6,821 nucleotides of DNA, taken from assembly GCA_030656535.1 (NCBI GenBank), contig JAUSPL010000099.1, positions 1 through 6,821 on the forward strand, written 5' to 3'. The notes beneath the pieces are model-generated. The model did no database searches. It was not told the DNA's origin and saw only the letters and a program-made list of their open reading frames with translations. This stretch comes from Gemmobacter sp. (lineage in GTDB: Bacteria; Pseudomonadota; Alphaproteobacteria; Rhodobacterales; Rhodobacteraceae). Positions 1 through 5,980 of this stretch are shown here, piece after piece. The position numbers and the translations under genes were made by a program. How positions within the stretch are numbered: the first letter of the stretch is position 1; every line of letters starts with the position of its first letter.

Positions 1-1
1 G

Positions 2-118
2 CGCGATATTGTTGCCGCATTGGACGCGCGCGCGCTGGCCGAAGGACGCGCGATCACCCGGTCCATGGCCGCGGACCACTTCGGCACCCCCGACCTGTTT
101 GGCGATCAATTCGACTGA
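2..118 (+). CDS. DnaA/Hda-like protein (HdaA family), C-terminal end only
   Basis: This frame is open from the window edge to a TGA at 116-118 and gives 38 residues, beginning RDIVAALDARALAEG and ending in FGDQFD. The pattern of a helix with LDARALAEGRAITR followed by a short hydrophobic tail resembles the end of the AAA+ lid domain of Hda/HdaA proteins, which stimulate hydrolysis of DnaA-bound ATP and so limit replication initiation. Seen: an open frame with codon use like its neighbours, ending 121 bp before ppk1. Known: in many Rhodobacterales an Hda-type gene lies directly upstream of ppk1, which supports the call. The ATPase core lies outside the window, so no motif can be checked. It could be another short protein with a similar helical end. 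Moderate confidence in identity, higher that it is coding. Confidence 0.6.
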   Translation, partial: RDIVAALDARALAEGRAITRSMAADHFGTPDLFGDQFD

Positions 119-179
119 CCTTGCCTTTAGCTGGACAAGCGCCCGTTATTGCCCGCCCTGTCGGCCATATGACAAAACA

Positions 180-209
180 TTGCAACCGATCCATCGATAC
201 CGTCATACT
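180..209 (+). promoter_or_regulatory. possible sigma70-type promoter for ppk1
   Basis: TTGCAA (180-185) and CATACT (204-209) are separated by 18 bp. Each matches four of six positions of the sigma70 -35 and -10 consensus. A start near 216 would leave a leader of about 24 nt before the ppk1 ATG at 240. The 121-bp gap after the Hda-like gene is long enough for a promoter, but read-through from upstream is equally possible. Weak matches of this quality are common by chance, so confidence is low. Confidence 0.3.
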
Positions 210-239
210 CTCGTTACAGCCATTTCCGATGAAAGCGCC

Positions 240-2414
240 ATGACACAGGCAGATTTTCTGAACGCTCCGTTCCCCGTCCCCACCTCGCTTCCCGAGGCCG
301 AAATCAACGGTCCCAAGCGGTTTTTCAACCGTGAGATGTCATGGCTTGCATTCAACTGGCGCGTGCTGGAAGAGGCCGGCAACCTGCGGGTCCCGCTGCT
401 GGAACGGCTGCGGTTCTTGTCGATTTCGGCGACCAATCTGGATGAGTTCTATACCGTCCGGGTTGCGGGCCTGCGCGAACTCCGGCGCGCGGGCAACGCC
501 TCGATTTCTGACGATGGACGCAGCCCGGGCGAACAGCTGGTGATGATCAACGCGGATGCCCGCGACCTGATGGTGGCCCAACAAAAGACGCTCAACACCC
601 TGCGCAAGGAAATGGACGCGGCGGGGATTTCAATCCTGACCCGGTCAAACCTGACCAAGGGCGACCGCGCCTTCTTGTCTGACCATTTCATCGCACAGGT
701 CTTTCCGGTGCTGTCGCCGCTGGCCATTGACCCGGCGCACCCGTTTCCGTTCATTCCAAACACCGGCTTTTGCCTTGGGCTGGAACTGGAACGCACAAGC
801 GACCGGCGGCGGCTGCGGGCCTTGTTGCCGATCCCCCAGCAGATCAACCGTTTTGTCACCTTGCCCGAACGGAATGGCGAACACCGGGCGCTGCCTTTGG
901 AGGAACTGCTGCTGCTGCATCTTGGCAGCCTGTTTCCCGGCTATGACGAAATTGGCCATTGCGCGTTTCGCGTGCTGCGTGACAGCGATCTGGAGGTCGA
1001 AGACGAAGCCGAAGATCTGGTGCGAGAGTTTGAAACCGCGTTGAAGCGTCGCCGTCGCGGCGAGGTGATCCGGCTAAAAATATCTGCCGGCGCGCCGCCC
1101 GCCCTGCGCGCGCTGATCATGGACGAACTGATGGTCGCCGAGGATGAGGTGATCGAGGTCAAAGGCATGCTTGGCATCGCCGACCTGAAAGAACTGGTGC
1201 TGTCGTCGCGCCCAGCCCTGCTTTGGCCGCCCTTTACACCGCGCGTGCCGGAACGGGTGACCGACCATGAAGGCGATATCTTTGCCGCGATCCGGCAAAA
1301 GGACATGTTGCTGCACCACCCCTATGAGACGTTCGACACCGTGATCCGGTTCTTGCAACAGGCGGCCCGTGATCCGAACGTGCTGGCCATCAAGCAGACG
1401 CTGTATCGCACGTCCTATGACAGCCCGATTGTCGACGCCCTATGCGAGGCTGCGGAGGCAGGCAAATCCGTTACAGCGCTGGTCGAATTGAAGGCCCGCT
1501 TTGACGAAGCGTCCAACATCCGCCAGTCGCGTCGTCTGGAACGGGCGGGGGCGCATGTGGTCTATGGCTTCATCCACTACAAGACCCATGCGAAAATCAG
1601 CACCGTCGTTCGGCGCGAAGGTGATGCGTTGGTCACCTATACCCACTTTGGTACCGGCAACTATCACCCGATCACCGCGCGCATCTACACCGATCTGTCG
1701 CTGTTCACCACGAACCCCGCGCTGGGACGCGATGCCACCAAGGTGTTCAATTATCTGTCTGGCTATGCCCAGCCCGAGGGCCTTGAAAACCTTGCGATCT
1801 CGCCAATCAGCCTCAAGCCGCGCCTGCTGGAACTGATCGCCGCCGAGGCCGACCATGCCCGCGCCGGGCGGCCTGCGGAAATCTGGGCCAAGATGAACAG
1901 CATGATCGAACCCGATGTCATCGACGCGCTGTATGCCGCGTCACAGGCAGGGGTAAAGATCAACCTGATCGCACGCGGCATCTGTGGTATCCGCCCCGGC
2001 GTGGTGGGACTGTCGGAAAATATCCGGGTCAAATCCATCGTCGGACGTTTTCTTGAACACTCGCGCATCATGTGTTTCGCGGACGGTCACGGCCTGCCGT
2101 CGAAACGGGCAAAGGTGTTCATATCTTCTGCTGACTGGATGGGCCGAAACCTGACCAGACGGGTGGAAACGCTGATCGAAATCGTCAACCCGACCGTCAA
2201 AGCCCAGATCGAAAGCCAGATCATGGCCGCGAACATGGCCGATGAGGCACAAAGCTGGGTCCTGTCGGCGGATGGGCGCTATACGCGACAATTGGCGCCC
2301 GATGACGGTAGCTTGTTTTCTTGCCACAAGTTTTTCATGGAAAACCCGTCGTTGTCGGGCCGTGGCAGTGCCGGAGACGCAGACGTTCCGCGTCTGGCGC
2401 ATTCCAAGGATTGA
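240..2414 (+). CDS. ppk1: polyphosphate kinase (PPK1)
   Basis: PPK1 reversibly transfers the terminal phosphate of ATP to inorganic polyphosphate, usually at the inner membrane. The 724-residue product is close to the 690-730 usual for the family. In order it has the N-terminal domain (FNREMSWLAFN at 29-39, NLDEF at 66-70), the head domain, and two phospholipase-D-like catalytic domains (HPYETF from 360, GTGNY at 471-475, SSADWM at 629-634). Against the E. coli enzyme as I remember it, a constant offset of 15 places the phosphorylated histidine at His450 (THAK), the second essential histidine at His607 (RFLEHSR) and the magnesium or phosphate-binding arginines at Arg390 (LYRTS) and Arg420 (KARFDE). 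All are present, so the enzyme should be active. The ATG at 240 was chosen because the same frame upstream overlaps the Hda-like gene and has no family similarity, while the next Met (residue 33) falls inside a conserved motif. The ribosome binding site is weak (GAAAG, 231-235). The gene lies 57 bp ahead of ppx and is probably co-transcribed with it. Confidence 0.97.
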   Translation: MTQADFLNAPFPVPTSLPEAEINGPKRFFNREMSWLAFNWRVLEEAGNLRVPLLERLRFLSISATNLDEFYTVRVAGLRELRRAGNASISDDGRSPGEQLVMINADARDLMVAQQKTLNTLRKEMDAAGISILTRSNLTKGDRAFLSDHFIAQVFPVLSPLAIDPAHPFPFIPNTGFCLGLELERTSDRRRLRALLPIPQQINRFVTLPERNGEHRALPLEELLLLHLGSLFPGYDEIGHCAFRVLRDSDLEVEDEAEDLVREFETALKRRRRGEVIRLKISAGAPPALRALIMDELMVAEDEVIEVKGMLGIADLKELVLSSRPALLWPPFTPRVPERVTDHEGDIFAAIRQKDMLLHHPYETFDTVIRFLQQAARDPNVLAIKQTLYRTSYDSPIVDALCEAAEAGKSVTALVELKARFDEASNIRQSRRLERAGAHVVYGFIHYKTHAKISTVVRREGDALVTYTHFGTGNYHPITARIYTDLSLFTTNPALGRDATKVFNYLSGYAQPEGLENLAISPISLKPRLLELIAAEADHARAGRPAEIWAKMNSMIEPDVIDALYAASQAGVKINLIARGICGIRPGVVGLSENIRVKSIVGRFLEHSRIMCFADGHGLPSKRAKVFISSADWMGRNLTRRVETLIEIVNPTVKAQIESQIMAANMADEAQSWVLSADGRYTRQLAPDDGSLFSCHKFFMENPSLSGRGSAGDADVPRLAHSKD

Positions 2415-2455
2415 CGCGGAGCCCTGCGCCGGGGCATCAGGTGGCCAGACACGCC

Positions 2456-2463
2456 AAAGGGGA
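2456..2463 (+). promoter_or_regulatory. ribosome binding site of ppx
   Basis: AAAGGGGA lies eight bases before the ATG at 2472 and is a good Shine-Dalgarno match. It fixes the start of ppx and indicates independent translation initiation rather than coupling to ppk1. Confidence 0.7.
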
Positions 2464-2471
2464 TTCTGGCC

Positions 2472-4022
2472 ATGGACACACCCGTGACCGCTGCACCAGA
2501 GGAGTTCGAGCCCTTCGGCCGTCCGCTGTTTGACGATCCGTCGGTGCGCGCGCTTAGCCGCGTGGGCGTGGTGGACGTCGGGTCAAACTCGGTCCGCATG
2601 GTTGTATTTGATGGGGCAGCACGGTCCCCGGCCTATTTCTACAACGAAAAGGTGATGGCCGGTCTGGGCAAGGGTCTGGCGGAAACCGGGCGGCTGAACC
2701 CCCAAGGTCGGGTGCGGGCCCTGGCAGCGCTGCGCCGGTTTGCCCTGCTTGCCGAAGGTATGGGCGTCGCCCCGTTGACAGTCGTCGCGACAGCGGCCGT
2801 GCGCGAAGCCGAAGACGGCCCCGAATTTTGCGACCAGGTGCAACGCGAAACCGGGCTGCGGCTGTGGGTGATCGACGGCAACGAAGAAGCGCGGCTGTCG
2901 GCACAAGGTGTGTTGCTTGGTTGGCCAGAAGCCGACGGGATCGTCTGCGACATCGGCGGAAACTCGATGGAACTGGCGCGGGTCAGCAAAGGCAAGGTCG
3001 GCAAACGGGTGTCCACGCCCTTGGGCCCGTTCAGGCTCCAACAGATCCCCGACCCAGAGGCGCGACGCAGCCACATCCTGTCGGTCCTCAAAAAGGCCAG
3101 CGAGGGGTTTGACCCCAGTGGATCAAGGATCTATCTGGTCGGGGGCAGTTGGCGCGTGATCGCGCGTCTGGACATGGAACGTCGCGGATATCCACTGACG
3201 GTCCTGCACGAATACCGCATGGAACCAAATTCGGTGCAAGAAACCATCGAATGGATCGGTCGCAACGACCCCGAGGTTCTGCGCGCGCGAACGGGCACCG
3301 GATCCGAACGAATGATACTGGTGCCACTGGCCTGCGAGGTGCTGGCCGAGTTGGTCAGGGTGTTCAAACCGCGCGAAATCGACGTGTCGTCCTATGGCAT
3401 CCGCGAAGGTCTGCTCTATGAGCAGATGCCAGAAAAACTGCGCGCGCGAGATCCGCTGATCGAGGCTGCCCGGATGGCCGAAGCGACGCAGGCAAGGATG
3501 CCCGGCTTCGGCAAGAAACTTTACACCTTTTTGTCCCCGATCTTCAAAGGCGTGTCAGACGACAAGTTGCGCCTGATCAAGGCCGCCTGCCTGCTGCACG
3601 ACACCACCTGGCGCGCCCACCCTGACTACCGTGCAGAGGTCTGTTTCGACAACGCCACCCGTGCCAACCTTGGCGGTCTGGATCATCCGGGACGAGTGCT
3701 TTTGGGGCTGGCGCTGCTGCACCGCTACAAGAACTCTCGTGCAGGGTCGCGGTTCGAGGCGCTGTTTCGCCTGTTGAGCGAGGACCAGATGCGTGAGGCA
3801 GAAGTGCTCGGCAAGGCGATGCGCTTTGGGGCGATGTTCTCGGTCGCAGAGCCCGACACGGCAGGGTCGCTGCGCTGGAGCCCGAAAAAGCGGGTGCTGG
3901 AACTGGTCTTGACCGAACGCGGACAGGGGCTGTATGGCGAGGTTGCCCAGGCGCGGTTCAATGCGTTGGCTCAGGCCATGCGCGCCAAGGTCCTGGTAAC
4001 GATGGTTGCCCCCAAAGATTGA
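2472..4022 (+). CDS. ppx: exopolyphosphatase, Ppx/GppA family
   Basis: This enzyme is expected to remove terminal phosphates from polyphosphate, and in related members to hydrolyse pppGpp to ppGpp. The 516-residue product begins with about 30 variable residues and then an actin-like (ASKHA) fold: phosphate loop 1 VVDVGSNSVRM at 33-43, ATAAVREA at 106-113, GNEEARLSAQG at 136-146 with the acidic residues thought to position the attacking water, loop 2 CDIGGNSMEL at 159-168, and LVGGSWR at 222-228. SSYGIREGLLYE at 306-317 closes the core. From about 325 a C-terminal HD-like helical domain carries LLHD at 374-377 and HPDYRAE at 383-389. The product is close in size to the usual 500 or so residues of two-domain Ppx. 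Loop 2 has Asn164 where many family members have Gly. The gene follows ppk1 by 57 bp on the same strand, a common pairing of polyphosphate synthesis and breakdown. Whether polyphosphate or pppGpp is preferred cannot be told from sequence. Confidence 0.93.
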   Translation: MDTPVTAAPEEFEPFGRPLFDDPSVRALSRVGVVDVGSNSVRMVVFDGAARSPAYFYNEKVMAGLGKGLAETGRLNPQGRVRALAALRRFALLAEGMGVAPLTVVATAAVREAEDGPEFCDQVQRETGLRLWVIDGNEEARLSAQGVLLGWPEADGIVCDIGGNSMELARVSKGKVGKRVSTPLGPFRLQQIPDPEARRSHILSVLKKASEGFDPSGSRIYLVGGSWRVIARLDMERRGYPLTVLHEYRMEPNSVQETIEWIGRNDPEVLRARTGTGSERMILVPLACEVLAELVRVFKPREIDVSSYGIREGLLYEQMPEKLRARDPLIEAARMAEATQARMPGFGKKLYTFLSPIFKGVSDDKLRLIKAACLLHDTTWRAHPDYRAEVCFDNATRANLGGLDHPGRVLLGLALLHRYKNSRAGSRFEALFRLLSEDQMREAEVLGKAMRFGAMFSVAEPDTAGSLRWSPKKRVLELVLTERGQGLYGEVAQARFNALAQAMRAKVLVTMVAPKD

Positions 4023-4062
4023 CGCCCACACACATGACCCGAAGGCAAATTCGGCCGGGAGG

Positions 4063-4076
4063 TTGATCAAGATCAA
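4063..4076 (+). promoter_or_regulatory. FNR/FnrL-type box (perfect consensus)
   Basis: TTGATCAAGATCAA matches the FNR/Anr/FnrL consensus TTGAT-N4-ATCAA at all ten defined positions. FNR proteins carry an oxygen-labile 4Fe-4S cluster and bind such sites when oxygen is low; Dnr/NnrR regulators of the same superfamily bind very similar sites in response to nitric oxide. The site lies 59 bp ahead of the DUF465 gene's ATG and beyond the end of ppx, so the DUF465 gene is the obvious target. Confidence 0.75.
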
Positions 4077-4098
4077 GGTAGGCCCGCCGCGCGACCGC

Positions 4099-4111
4099 TA
4101 CCCTAGATTGT
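4099..4111 (+). promoter_or_regulatory. predicted -10 element and start site of an FNR class II promoter
   Basis: If transcription starts near 4111, the FNR box is centred at -41.5 and the -10 hexamer falls on TACCCT (4099-4104), which keeps the T, A and final T of TATAAT. This is the standard geometry of class II FNR-activated promoters, where the activator replaces a -35 element; none is visible here. A better -10 by sequence alone, TAGATT (4104-4109), would move the box to about -46.5. The exact start is an inference. Confidence 0.45.
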
Positions 4112-4135
4112 AACCACCAACATAAAGGCGCGACA

Positions 4136-4372
4136 ATGTCCAATACACCGCACGAACTGGCCGAGGAATTTCCGCAGGCTGTCGACAAGATTCATACGAT
4201 GAAACTTGAGAATGCGCATTTTGCGCGGCTTTGTGATGAATATCATGAGGTAAATCGTGCCATCCACCGCGCAGAAACCCGGGCCGAAGTCGTCTCCGAA
4301 GAACACGAGACCAGCCTGCGTCGTACCCGCATGACCCTGAAAGACGAGATCAGCAAGATGCTTTCTGCCTGA
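4136..4372 (+). CDS. DUF465/YdcH-family small helical protein
   Basis: The 78-residue product starts with MSNTPHELAEEFPQ and contains HFARLCDEYHEVNRAIHR in its middle, the typical signature of DUF465 (YdcH-like) proteins. The family forms a short helical hairpin or coiled coil. Its biochemical role is not established and none is proposed here. There is no signal peptide or membrane segment, so it should be cytoplasmic. The composition is charged, with an acidic N-terminal half and a C-terminal helix rich in Arg, Lys and Glu. The ATG is supported by AAAGG at 4124-4128, seven bases upstream, and by family length (about 70-80 residues). It has its own promoter region with a perfect FNR box, so it is probably induced at low oxygen or by nitric oxide rather than expressed with ppk1-ppx. 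The downstream gene converges on it. Confidence 0.88.
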   Translation: MSNTPHELAEEFPQAVDKIHTMKLENAHFARLCDEYHEVNRAIHRAETRAEVVSEEHETSLRRTRMTLKDEISKMLSA

Positions 4373-4388
4373 CCCCGGACCGGGTCAG
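4369..4388. terminator. hairpin overlapping the stop codon of the DUF465 gene
   Basis: CTGACCC (4369-4375) and GGGTCAG (4382-4388) form a 7-bp perfect stem with a 6-base loop. It includes the TGA of the DUF465 gene and sits where a terminator is expected. No T-run follows on either strand, so it is not a classic intrinsic terminator. It may instead stabilise the 3' end or help a Rho-dependent stop. Confidence 0.4.
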
Positions 4389-4398
4389 ATCAATATCA

Positions 4399-4418
4399 CC
4401 AGCGCGTCACCGCGCTGG
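4399..4418. terminator. hairpin in the convergent intergenic region, terminator candidate
   Basis: CCAGCGCG (4399-4406) and CGCGCTGG (4411-4418) form a perfect GC-rich 8-bp stem with a 4-base loop. On the minus strand it is followed by TGATATTGAT, which is half T, so it could act as a weak intrinsic terminator for the regulator gene ending at 4463. On the plus strand no T-rich tail follows. Confidence 0.45.
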
Positions 4419-4453
4419 ACGTACCCTTCGGGCCGACAGTTGCCTACCAGATC

Positions 4454-4490
4454 GGTGCTGCCTTATGGTGCAATGACATAAGGCAGCACC
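4454..4490. repeat. 14-bp perfect inverted repeat across the regulator's stop codon
   Basis: GGTGCTGCCTTATG (4454-4467) and CATAAGGCAGCACC (4477-4490) are exact reverse complements around a 9-base loop. On the minus strand the first arm encodes the sixth- to second-last sense residues area (GVLPYV region) of the ScfR-family regulator, the loop encodes its last residues, and the second arm contains the TAA stop. The tail after it (GATCTGGTAGG) is not T-rich. It could be part of a 3'-end structure that protects the mRNA or contributes to termination. Confidence 0.6.
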
Positions 4491-5851
4491 CCGCGCCGGT
4501 CGGGGTCCACCTTCAGGCGGCGTTCCAGCGGCGGAACCGACCTCTGATGACAATCGGGACGCTCGCAGATACGGCACGAAATCCCTATAGGCTCGAACCG
4601 GCGCGAAAGATCCAGATCGTCGGCGTACACCATCTGCGCCGCATGGGTGATCTCGCAGCCCAGACCAATGGCGAACCGGCGCACAGGTGCGGTAAAGCTG
4701 CCGCCCGGCTTGGTCACATCCCGCGCGAGTGACAGATAGCGCACGCCATCAGGCGTTTCCGCAAGCTGACGCAAGAACCGCCCCGGGGTTTCAAAAGCAC
4801 GGTGTACGTTCCACAACGGACAGGCCCCGCCAAACCGGGCAAACTGCAACCGCGTTGCCGAATGCCGCTTGGTGATCGTTCCCGCCTGATCGACCCGCAC
4901 GAAAAAGAACGGGACCCCCTTCAACCCTGGCCGCTGCAACGTCGACAACCGATGCGCCACCTGTTCGATCGAGGCCCCGAACCGATCCGACAACCGCTCC
5001 AGATCATGGCGGTCCTCTTGTGCAGCAGCCAGAAACGCGGCGTAGGGCATCAAGGCCGCTCCCGCAAAATAGTTGGCCAACCCGATCTTGGCGATGCCCC
5101 GCGCCTCGGCGCTTTGGAACCGGGCAAGATCCAATGTTGCTTCCAGCAGATCGCCTTGTGTCAACAACGCTATCTGGTGCAGGATCTGAAACCGTCGCGT
5201 CGCCTCGGCCGCACGCGCCGAAATGACCAACGTGCGGGCAATGGGATCATAGGCACGCACCAGCTTTGTCTCGGCGAATTCCAGCGTGATGCCTTTGGCC
5301 ACCAGCGCCGAGGTCGCCGCCGCAATCAGATCGCCCGCCGCCCCGCGCGCGAACCTTTCTGCGGCGCGGTCAACCGCGTCGATGTAGTTGTCGCAATAGT
5401 GGAAAAAGTCCCGCACTTCGTCCCAGGGTGACGGGGCCGCCGATCGGTCCTCGCGGCCCAAAGCCTCGTCCAGCGACGCCAACCGCTCGGTGGTTTGCCG
5501 ATAGGCCAGGTGCAGGTCAAGGAACGCCCGCGCCAACCCCGGCGCATTTGACGCCGCCAGCCGTAAATCTGCCAGCGGCGGCGGCGACCCGAACACCGGG
5601 TCGGCCAGCGCCTCGCGCATGTCCGACACCATTCGTTCGGCGTCCCCCACGGTCAATTCTGTCACATCGAACCCGAATTCCTGCGCCAGTCGCAAGACGA
5701 CGCCGGCCGACACGGGACGGTGGTTGTGTTCCATCTGGTTCAGGTATGGCAGCGACACCCCAAGCTTTTCGCCAAAGGCCTTTTGGGTCAGCGACAGCCT
5801 GCCACGCATCTCGCGCAGCTTGGCACCCGCATAGAGTTTCTGCACAGCCAT
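4463..5851 (-). CDS. XRE-family short-chain fatty acyl-CoA regulator (ScfR; RamB/PrpR/PccR-like)
   Basis: ScfR proteins are DNA-binding regulators that sense short-chain acyl-CoAs and control acetate, propionate or glyoxylate-cycle genes; RamB, PrpR and Rhodobacter PccR are known members. The 462-residue product has an XRE helix-turn-helix at about 8-65 (LTQKAFGEKLGVSLPYLNQME at 21-41), an IrrE/M78-like middle domain at about 150-300, and a C-terminal DUF2083-type domain. In the middle domain the metalloprotease motif HExxH reads HQIAL (225-229), so protease activity is not expected; such degeneration is usual in this family. The C-terminal domain has Cys344 (GGACPLW) plus Cys426, Cys429 and Cys434 (GISCRICERPDC), the pattern proposed to hold an Fe-S cluster in mycobacterial PrpR. 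The ATG at 5851 was chosen over an open frame reaching 5962 because AAAAGGGG lies five bases upstream, the HTH starts just after it, and the longer frame would run through the putative operators. Two TTTGCAAA sites upstream suggest autoregulation. The specific target pathway cannot be told. Confidence 0.92.
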   Translation of the reverse strand: MAVQKLYAGAKLREMRGRLSLTQKAFGEKLGVSLPYLNQMEHNHRPVSAGVVLRLAQEFGFDVTELTVGDAERMVSDMREALADPVFGSPPPLADLRLAASNAPGLARAFLDLHLAYRQTTERLASLDEALGREDRSAAPSPWDEVRDFFHYCDNYIDAVDRAAERFARGAAGDLIAAATSALVAKGITLEFAETKLVRAYDPIARTLVISARAAEATRRFQILHQIALLTQGDLLEATLDLARFQSAEARGIAKIGLANYFAGAALMPYAAFLAAAQEDRHDLERLSDRFGASIEQVAHRLSTLQRPGLKGVPFFFVRVDQAGTITKRHSATRLQFARFGGACPLWNVHRAFETPGRFLRQLAETPDGVRYLSLARDVTKPGGSFTAPVRRFAIGLGCEITHAAQMVYADDLDLSRRFEPIGISCRICERPDCHQRSVPPLERRLKVDPDRRGVLPYVIAP

Positions 5852-5856
5852 GCTTG

Positions 5857-5864
5857 CCCCTTTT
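5857..5864 (-). promoter_or_regulatory. ribosome binding site of the ScfR-family regulator
   Basis: On the minus strand AAAAGGGG lies five bases before the ATG at 5851. It supports this start rather than the in-frame ATG 37 codons further upstream. Confidence 0.7.
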
Positions 5865-5934
5865 CCACCGGCCCGGAATCGCCTTGGGCCAAAGACCCCC
5901 GCCACTAGCCGTACCCTTACGCGAGGTCGCGAGC

Positions 5935-5942
5935 TTTGCAAA
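5935..5942. promoter_or_regulatory. TTTGCAAA palindrome, proximal ScfR operator
   Basis: TTTGCAAA is a perfect 8-bp palindrome and is the core sequence recognised by RamB, PrpR and PccR. This copy lies 83 bp upstream of the regulator's ATG. It shares the 9-mer CTTTGCAAA with a second copy 21 bp away. Inferred role: autoregulatory binding site. Confidence 0.7.
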
Positions 5943-5955
5943 TCAAGGACTGGAC

Positions 5956-5963
5956 TTTGCAAA
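5956..5963. promoter_or_regulatory. TTTGCAAA palindrome, distal ScfR operator
   Basis: This is the second copy of the TTTGCAAA core, 17 bp past the stop codon of the transporter gene. The 21-bp centre-to-centre distance is two helical turns, so both sites lie on the same DNA face, as expected for cooperative binding. I found no further copy of the octamer in the window. Confidence 0.7.
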
Positions 5964-5980
5964 CCATAGGGTCAAGCAAT

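Noticed and set aside
200..217. Possible Pho box upstream of ppk1 (GTCAT and GTTAC 11 bp apart)
   Set aside because: Only about 11 of 18 positions match the consensus, and the second half-site lacks the GTCA core. The spacing is suggestive and phosphate control of ppk genes is known elsewhere, but the match is too weak to annotate.
9..239. A longer ppk1 frame with 77 extra N-terminal residues
   Set aside because: It overlaps the Hda-like coding end in another frame, has no similarity to PPK1 N-termini and would start inside the upstream gene.
4385..4462. The regulator frame stays open for 26 codons after its TAA, with a LysM- or lipoyl-like sound near its end (YVQRGDALVILI)
   Set aside because: The annotated end (GVLPYVIAP) matches how the family usually ends. 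A 26-codon open stretch is common in GC-rich DNA, and the motif-like part is encoded by the 4399-4418 hairpin, so it is probably coincidence rather than read-through or a gene remnant.
5852..5962. Regulator start at the upstream ATG (5962), adding 37 residues
   Set aside because: The extension is Arg-rich and unlike the family. Its coding sequence would overlap the TTTGCAAA operators, while the ATG at 5851 has a strong ribosome binding site.
5971..5976. TTGACC on the minus strand as a -35 element for the regulator
   Set aside because: No acceptable -10 hexamer lies 16-18 bp downstream, so no promoter could be placed with confidence in this gap.
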